Positions 41,419 through 46,808 of a stretch of 46,808 nucleotides of DNA are shown here, one piece after another. The stretch covers positions 1,118,930 through 1,165,737 of the forward strand of contig KZ111152.1 in the NCBI GenBank assembly GCA_002077045.2. Direction: 5' to 3'. The notes below the pieces were generated by a model that saw only the letters and a list, made by a program, of their open reading frames with translations, was not told the DNA's origin and did not search any database. The DNA is from Rachicladosporium sp. CCFEE 5018 (Eukaryota; Ascomycota; Dothideomycetes; Cladosporiales; Cladosporiaceae). The position numbers and the translations under genes were made by a program. The stretch's first letter is position 1, and the number at the start of each line of letters is the position of its first letter.

Positions 41419-41917
41419 GGTAGCCACATGTCGAGCCCTTCGTTGTCGGGATCGGAGCCGATAGTGTAGCAGGGAGGTATGACGTGGAGGCATGTACATT
41501 CCTCGATTCTGATTCGCCGCACGTAGAGGCTGAGCACAGCGGTTGTGAACATCAATTTCTACTGTGACGAAAATATCGAATCATGTCTCGCACTGCTTCC
41601 AAGTTACGGTCGTAAGATAGCCATCCACGCCATTGCAGCCGTAGTACCATACCATATGGACGTCGATCGCTTTGTTGCAAGTGCAGATGCCTCGCATAAA
41701 GTGCCGTGCCACCTCATCGCCGCAGTCACGGCAAGTCCGAGTGACGAGTCCGCAGCGCACAAGGTAACTCATTTCTCACGCATGAAAGTCTTTGATGGTC
41801 CACATGTGATCAAGGTGAGCACAGTCAGCTATGATATCTTTGGCTTGAAGAGGCCGGAATAAGCTGTGATGTCTCAGTGTTATGCCTACGATCTCGCAAT
41901 AAATACGCTCTCCGACG
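41419..41917. other. Intergenic, promoter of second transcription factor
   Basis: 499 bases. A 105-codon plus-strand frame lacks an ATG and is not convincing. AATAAATA at about 41898-41905 lies too close to the ATG to be a normal TATA box. Confidence 0.4.
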
Positions 41918-43417
41918 ATGCCGCGGAGATCGACAGGTTGCGCGACTTGCAGAGAGCGTAGGATTCGCTGCGACGAGACGCGCCCTCACTGTGACCGCTG
42001 TCGTCTCCATGGCGTCGTTTGTGGTGGCTATCGGACAGATGGACCAGGCGGACTGGATGTTCGCGATGTAAGCGAGAGCACAGCGCGAAGGGCCAGAGCA
42101 CAGTATGAGAGACGAGCTGGAGGTTCGTCGTCAACATCAACCAGGACAGCGTCCGTCGAGCGAGCGGTAGTAGAAGGTCCTACCTCAGACCTTCCCTTTG
42201 TTCACGGCGCACCCAACCGGACGATGTTCTGGAATGCCTTCCTCGACACTCACGTCCCGAAGGACTGCATGTTGCAATGCGACCCATTCAGCTTCTACAA
42301 AACGTGCATGGAACTTCCCACAACGCAACCAGCATTGCTCCAGGGGCTAGATGCGTTTAGCATGGTGCAAGTGGGCAGTGTTGCTGGAGACCGACGCCTT
42401 CTCGAACAAGCCACTAACACATACGCCAGAGCACTTTCCGCTCTCCACAGTGCTCTTTCCTCTCCACAATTAATCTCGGACGATCACGTCCTAGCAGCGG
42501 CGATGGTGTTGCAAATGTGCGAATTCTACACTGATCTTGCCAGTCCAAAGGGTCTAGGATGGGGAAGCCACATTCTCGGCGTACAGAACATGCTCTTTAA
42601 CCGCGGACAAGATTCTTTCCGAAGTGACCTTTCATTGCAGCTGTTCGCTCACGCAAGAAGCGGTGCTCTCTGCCACGCTCTCCTCATCCGCAAATCTTCG
42701 CCATTTGCCGAGCCAGGTTGGCAGGCTGTCGCCCAGCGCATGAGCAGGAGGGACCAGTCGTCTGCCTTCCACGACATTGCTGTGCAGGTTCCTGGCCTGC
42801 TTGAGCGGTACGACAACCTGGAGCTTCGTGTCGATGCCATCGACGCGATCATAGCCGAAGCTGCACGAATCGAAACCGACATGCGGAACTGGCTTGCTTC
42901 CTCGGATCTACACTACTCGACGCAGCCCATCAGTGATTTCAACAACTTCGCTACTCTCTGCTCCGACCGCACCTTTGGCGACGCTTACATGTTCGCCAAC
43001 TTCATGGTTGCCTCTCTCTACTCGAAGTACTGGATCTGCCTGTACTTCATCCGTACCACGGTCCGCGCACTGCATGCCGCGCGTGCCATTGCCGGGCATG
43101 GCGACGCGCCGGGCGACGCCGTGCAGGACGAAGAGCTTCTAGGCTACATTGTGGATTTGTGCCATTACATCCCGTACTTCTGTGAGGCGGCCAGCTGTTC
43201 GATTGGTAATATAGGGATGTTCTTCCCGATGCGGACAGCAGCGCTGTATTTTATCGAGCGAGGGCTAGAGACTGAAGCGAAGTGGATCAGTCAAGTCCGT
43301 ACAAACGTACTGAACAAGGGTCTGGCGCCGCCTAGTGTCGATGATCTGCAGCTTAGCCACTGCAACGACTGGATCACGGATCGACCAAGCGTAGTAGAAT
43401 GCTTCCTCCGAAGGTAG
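41918..43417 (+). CDS. Zn2Cys6 transcription factor (second, single copy)
   Basis: An uninterrupted 499-residue frame. The Zn2Cys6 cluster is at the extreme N-terminus (C8, C11, C18, C25, C28, C35; spacing CX2CX6CX6CX2CX6C) in MPRRSTGCATCRERRIRCDE. A short low-complexity linker and a helical C-terminal domain of about 380 residues follow, of the fungal-specific type (PNRTMFWNAFLDTHVPKDC, LISDDHVLAAAMVLQMCEFY, GWGSHILGVQNML). It is a nuclear regulator; its position next to the bicupin and membrane genes makes local regulation possible but unproven. Confidence 0.88.
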   Translation: MPRRSTGCATCRERRIRCDETRPHCDRCRLHGVVCGGYRTDGPGGLDVRDVSESTARRARAQYERRAGGSSSTSTRTASVERAVVEGPTSDLPFVHGAPNRTMFWNAFLDTHVPKDCMLQCDPFSFYKTCMELPTTQPALLQGLDAFSMVQVGSVAGDRRLLEQATNTYARALSALHSALSSPQLISDDHVLAAAMVLQMCEFYTDLASPKGLGWGSHILGVQNMLFNRGQDSFRSDLSLQLFAHARSGALCHALLIRKSSPFAEPGWQAVAQRMSRRDQSSAFHDIAVQVPGLLERYDNLELRVDAIDAIIAEAARIETDMRNWLASSDLHYSTQPISDFNNFATLCSDRTFGDAYMFANFMVASLYSKYWICLYFIRTTVRALHAARAIAGHGDAPGDAVQDEELLGYIVDLCHYIPYFCEAASCSIGNIGMFFPMRTAALYFIERGLETEAKWISQVRTNVLNKGLAPPSVDDLQLSHCNDWITDRPSVVECFLRR

Positions 43418-44039
43418 ACAGTATATCATATCATACCGAAGCTTGGAGCTATAAGATCACTCTCCTCTATAGGTCAACATCCACAGTTTTGACGGTCTCG
43501 ATCCTGATCACCTTGGATTGGTCGCTCCAGCACATGCTTGTGCAGGCGGTGACTTATACGCAGAGAGGAAGCTGCTACTCCTGTCCATGTGTACTGACGA
43601 GTGTGAACGGACAAAGTGCATGCGCACACCACCGTAGGTAGTGCGGAGGCTGCTCTCCTGATCTTGTGTAGACACGTCGCCATCACGAGGCTTGACTACT
43701 TCCTCATCCATCGCATCTACAATAGTATTTTCCAAACAATGCCGCTAGAGGGTGACTGGTCCAGAAACGTTGAAAAGCGTTAAAACTGCTCAGTGCGGAG
43801 TGCGAAACCTCGAGCGTCGAACGTGTATATCCGCCGAGCATTACCTCTCGGGTAATGCAGTTTGGATAACCGACGCGGCGGGCTCCAGCATGTTCTCAGA
43901 CGCGGATCGGACGTAGCTTATGAGGAGTATTATACCATACGAGGGTGTCAAGTCGTAGCTACTTGAAAAGTGGTATGCAGGATTCCCACCATCTCGCGCC
44001 ACGGGTCGCTAGCAATCTCTGCATCGTGGCTTTCAATGC
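43418..44039. other. Intergenic, convergent 3' region
   Basis: 622 bases between the second Zn2Cys6 gene and the dioxygenase gene. Short frames on both strands only; no gene, RNA or repeat recognised. Confidence 0.45.
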
Positions 44040-44804
44040 TCATTTACACCTCCTCACACAGAGATCACTCCTAATGACCCACTTCTCCCCGCCCGTGACC
44101 TCCTTCCCCTCATGCAACATACACTCCCTCCCATGCCGATGCAGCAACGCCATGCCCATCTCCGGCGCCACCGAGACAGGCTTAGGCGTCGGCGCCTTCT
44201 TCGACGCAGGTTCGGGGTGAAAGACCGTCTCTCCGCCCTCGCACGTGGAGAGGTAAAGCAGAAGGGTCCATGTCGTGACCGCCGGAATCGAGGATTTGGA
44301 GGGATCCAATGAGTCTGTAAAGTGGACATTGTTGAAGTCGTCGTAGTGTGCGCCGAAGAAGTGACCAGGCGCGTAGCGATAGATGCGGATGTTTGAGCTG
44401 AGGCCAAGAACCTCACCACCCCAAGTATCGCTACTACCGGTGGTCTTTCCGTGCTGAGTGACCAGATCTTTCAACGCTGTCTGCTCCCACAACGCCGCGG
44501 CGAAAGTTGGGTCCTGAACTTGGTAGCGATCATTCACCCGCACTGCATAACCTTTTTGCGGCGTCGTCGGAGTTGTAGTCAGTGGTAACGAGCGCAAAAA
44601 GTTCACGTACTTTGCACACAACGTGGGAGTCATTAGGTTTGAGACTGTGACAATCTGATCTGGGAGCATAGTGTCGAGGGTCAAGTCTTCTGCCGCGAGC
44701 CTTGGTGTGAGAGATGGCCATTGATGTGGGATAGCTTCTGCTGCTTGGGCACCATTGGTCTTTGCGGTCGCGGTGGATGACTTCGACTTTGACTTGGGAG
44801 CCAT
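44040..44804 (-). CDS. Prolyl-4-hydroxylase-like 2-oxoglutarate/Fe(II) dioxygenase
   Basis: A 254-residue single-exon frame starting at the ATG at 44804. The iron triad is visible as H153-x-D155 in GHFFGAHYDD and the distal H231 in CMLHEGKEV, with K241 (EKWVIRSDL) as the likely 2-oxoglutarate anchor. Other family marks are NIRIYRYAPG and YLSTCEGGETVF. The N-terminus is Lys/Ser/Ala-rich with no signal peptide, so a cytosolic or nuclear enzyme is more likely than a secretory collagen-type hydroxylase. The substrate is unknown. Confidence 0.85.
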   Translation of the reverse strand: MAPKSKSKSSTATAKTNGAQAAEAIPHQWPSLTPRLAAEDLTLDTMLPDQIVTVSNLMTPTLCAKYVNFLRSLPLTTTPTTPQKGYAVRVNDRYQVQDPTFAAALWEQTALKDLVTQHGKTTGSSDTWGGEVLGLSSNIRIYRYAPGHFFGAHYDDFNNVHFTDSLDPSKSSIPAVTTWTLLLYLSTCEGGETVFHPEPASKKAPTPKPVSVAPEMGMALLHRHGRECMLHEGKEVTGGEKWVIRSDLCVRRCK

Positions 44805-45554
44805 CGCTGCTATTTGCGAAGCCGCCGGTCTCTTAGTGCGAACCTACACCTTGCCTAAGTAGCTTTGCTACTGTGGTCATCCACCCAATATATGTGTTTC
44901 GGCGCAGTCTGCTCGCCCAGATGAGAGGCAGCGTGCTTGGTGTCAACGCGAACGAATCTGCGTGAGGCTGCAGCGCTCGCTCAAGAAGATGCGACCAGCT
45001 CACTGCTGCTGCCGATCAGACCTGCCGTCGTCAAGTAGCTCCCCGTCAGAGAGGGGTCGTCGTCCGCTCAGTCTGGTAGAAGTGGAGCAGTCACTTCTTG
45101 CTGACCATTACTTCGGATGAAATGGGTCATGGACCGTTCAGTCGGGTCAAAGGTTTTCCAGGCCTGACGTAGTTGATCTTAAGCGTATGTACAGCCTCGT
45201 AGCCTCCTGCCGACGCCTCGTAAAGGTAAGTGTAGCGCTCACGGACGAGTGCTTTCAGATTGAAGGCGACGCTTCAACGCAACGATGTTGGGCTCAAGAA
45301 TAGGTATGTGGATCGATCATCTTGTTGCAGAGTGTCAATGCAAACTTTGCAGCCAGGACGACGTGACGTCGGCAGCGCCCTAACTGGTCTGTCCGAAGAG
45401 AGCACGTTGTCGCATGAGGTCCATCCATCGCGAGGCACAGACGGAATTCATATCGCCAAGCAACGCCTGCAGGGTGATCGACGCCGCCCCGCAAAAGTTG
45501 ACGGGACGGAACCTCACCGCTAGCGCAAGCATGGACTGATCTTTGTTGCAACAG
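44805..45554. other. Intergenic or unresolved 5' part of the FHA gene
   Basis: 750 bases without a convincing gene. A TTGTTGCAACAG before 45555, with GACTGAT upstream, resembles a 3' splice site, so an upstream exon of the next gene could lie here. Confidence 0.35.
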
Positions 45555-46808
45555 GCAAGAGCGACTTCCCAAACATCCGTTCCTGCCCACATACCCTCCG
45601 GATCGCGTCAAGAAGCATTCACAGAGTCTGCGATCAGTGCGGTACTGGCGAAACGTTCAATTGTGGCTGCACACCCTACAGAAGCCGACCTCGCAGCACT
45701 CCGCTTCATCTCAGATTAATCGGGCAGTCCGTGAAGCCGGCGCCCGTAAAGAAGCAGTCGCCATACCCTTCGCCGCCTAGAAATGAAGCCAGTCCGCTTC
45801 CTACATCACAGGCGATGGAAAGCAGCGGAGCCGGGGCGCATGTCGCTCCGGCAATGTCACACTTTGAGCCAGCCGACCGGTTTGCTCTCGGAGGGGACGC
45901 GATGACGGGGGACGTGTACAGCGGCAATGATTTGATCGCGGGTAATGGGATGGCGCTTTACGAGACGGGACTGCAGTTCGAGCCGAATGTGGCATTCACG
46001 AACCCGTTCCAGGACAGCAACGAACGGGGCCAGCAGCCGGTAGCTTCCACCAGGGCAAACGATGAGATGGAAGGAGCAAGCAATGATCAGGCAGCAATCG
46101 CGCCACCTGCCGACCACGCGATCAACTTGCCGGAACTCAGCGAATTTGCCTGCGCTGAAGAATACCAACCACTTGAGGACAATGACGGACAGTCCCTAGC
46201 AGGCACTTTACCGACATCCGCAGACTTCACTTACTCTGCCTCCGAGCCAGAACAGACCGTCCCCAAAAGCATGGCCGGATACGCCCAGCTGGTGTTCAAC
46301 GATGGAGAGTACATCATCGACACTCTCTCCATCATACTCGGCCGTGACTCTCAGGTCCAGCAACAATACCAACGCGAGTGCAGACGGCTCAGCAAGCAGC
46401 AGATTATCGAGCAGGAGCGCGAACGCATGGCTGCCAAAGCATTAGAAGAATACAAGAAAGAGCCAAGCCACGCTTCTCACCCGGACGAGGAACCATCGTC
46501 CAAGTCTGATCACTCGCTTGAAGGCCGACCAGTCCCAGGCTTGCCCAGTATGTGCAGCGAGCAGGGTGGTATTGTCAATCTAGCTGCGGAGGGCGACGAT
46601 GAGCACGAGAAGAAACGATATAAGAGGATCCTTCGCCAGAGGAAGCTGAAGGCGTCTGCACAATCGTCGTCTTCCGCGTCCGTCGATCCCGCACGTCTGC
46701 ACAAAGGGTTCTCGTACAACGCCTTCAACGAGTCGGCCGGCCACGACATGGATGGCGAGGTTGTGCCTTTCGTTGCTGTGCATCCTACTGATCCCAAAGA
46801 TATCACCA
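45555..46808 (+). CDS. FHA-domain protein, FHL1-like (3' end off window, N-terminus uncertain)
   Basis: From the ATG at 45815 the frame is open to the window edge (331 codons). It has an acidic, Pro/Asn-rich N-terminal part, then MAGYAQLVFNDGEYIIDTLSIILGRDSQ near 46273-46353, which resembles the opening strands of the FHA domain in fungal FHL1-type forkhead regulators. A basic/charged segment (KKRYKRILRQRKLK) follows. The forkhead domain, if present, lies beyond the window. Upstream in the same frame a Pro-rich stretch (KKQSPYPSPPRNEASP) is probably also coding. A different frame at 45555-45716 (ESAISAVLAKRSIVAAHPTEADLAALRF) looks protein-like too, so an exon junction or a one-base shift lies near 45700-45720. 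Nuclear transcription-related role inferred. Confidence 0.55.

Noticed and set aside
1..46808. CRISPR arrays, tRNA or rRNA genes
   Set aside because: No regularly spaced repeats and no recognisable tRNA or rRNA sequence were seen on reading; a covariance-model search was not possible here.

Overview
The window is nuclear DNA from a filamentous or black-yeast-like ascomycete fungus. The evidence is short GT-AG introns of about 50-60 bases with CTAAC/CTGAC-like branch points, Zn2Cys6 transcription factors, an RTA1-family protein, a DUF1769 protein, fungal mitochondrial-carrier and FHA (FHL1-like) genes, and compact gene spacing. A Dothideomycete is my best guess; it is not proven by the sequence.

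Layout. Positions 1-2.4 kb hold the 3' part of an MME1-like mitochondrial carrier and a BTB/POZ gene whose frame appears broken. Positions 2.5-18.1 kb hold block A: a Zn2Cys6 factor (-), glutaminyl-tRNA synthetase (-), a macro-domain protein (+), three tandem MYND-finger genes (+), a four-helix membrane protein with a large ectodomain (-), a DUF1769 protein (+) and a short-chain dehydrogenase (-). After a 100-N gap, block B (18.2-33.6 kb) repeats the same genes in the same order and orientation. After a second 100-N gap, only the dehydrogenase end appears a third time (33.7-34.8 kb). The rest is single copy: a gene-poor stretch (34.8-37.2 kb), an RTA1-like membrane protein, a secreted bicupin resembling quercetin dioxygenases, a four-exon membrane protein, a second Zn2Cys6 factor, a prolyl-4-hydroxylase-like dioxygenase, and the start of an FHA-domain gene that runs off the right edge.

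The A and B copies are not uniformly diverged. The DUF1769/dehydrogenase end is about 99% identical and the synthetase proteins about 98%. The ectodomain of the membrane protein is only about 70-75% identical, although its N-terminal exon and cytoplasmic tail are about 96-97% identical. The MYND arrays have decayed differently: MYND-1 is intact in A and dead in B, MYND-2 is damaged in both by different lesions, and MYND-3 is intact in both. Both gaps are exactly 100 N, and both left contigs end at the same base of the repeat unit. The layout may therefore be a true tandem duplication, or two haplotypes/subgenomes placed end to end by scaffolding. The sequence alone cannot decide.

The most interesting candidates are the regionally hypervariable ectodomain, the adjacent TAG-TAC codons in MYND-2 B (both lesions reversible by A-to-I editing, or equally explained by RIP-type mutation), and a 9-bp inverted repeat conserved upstream of MYND-3 in both blocks. 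Percent identities here are by-eye estimates.
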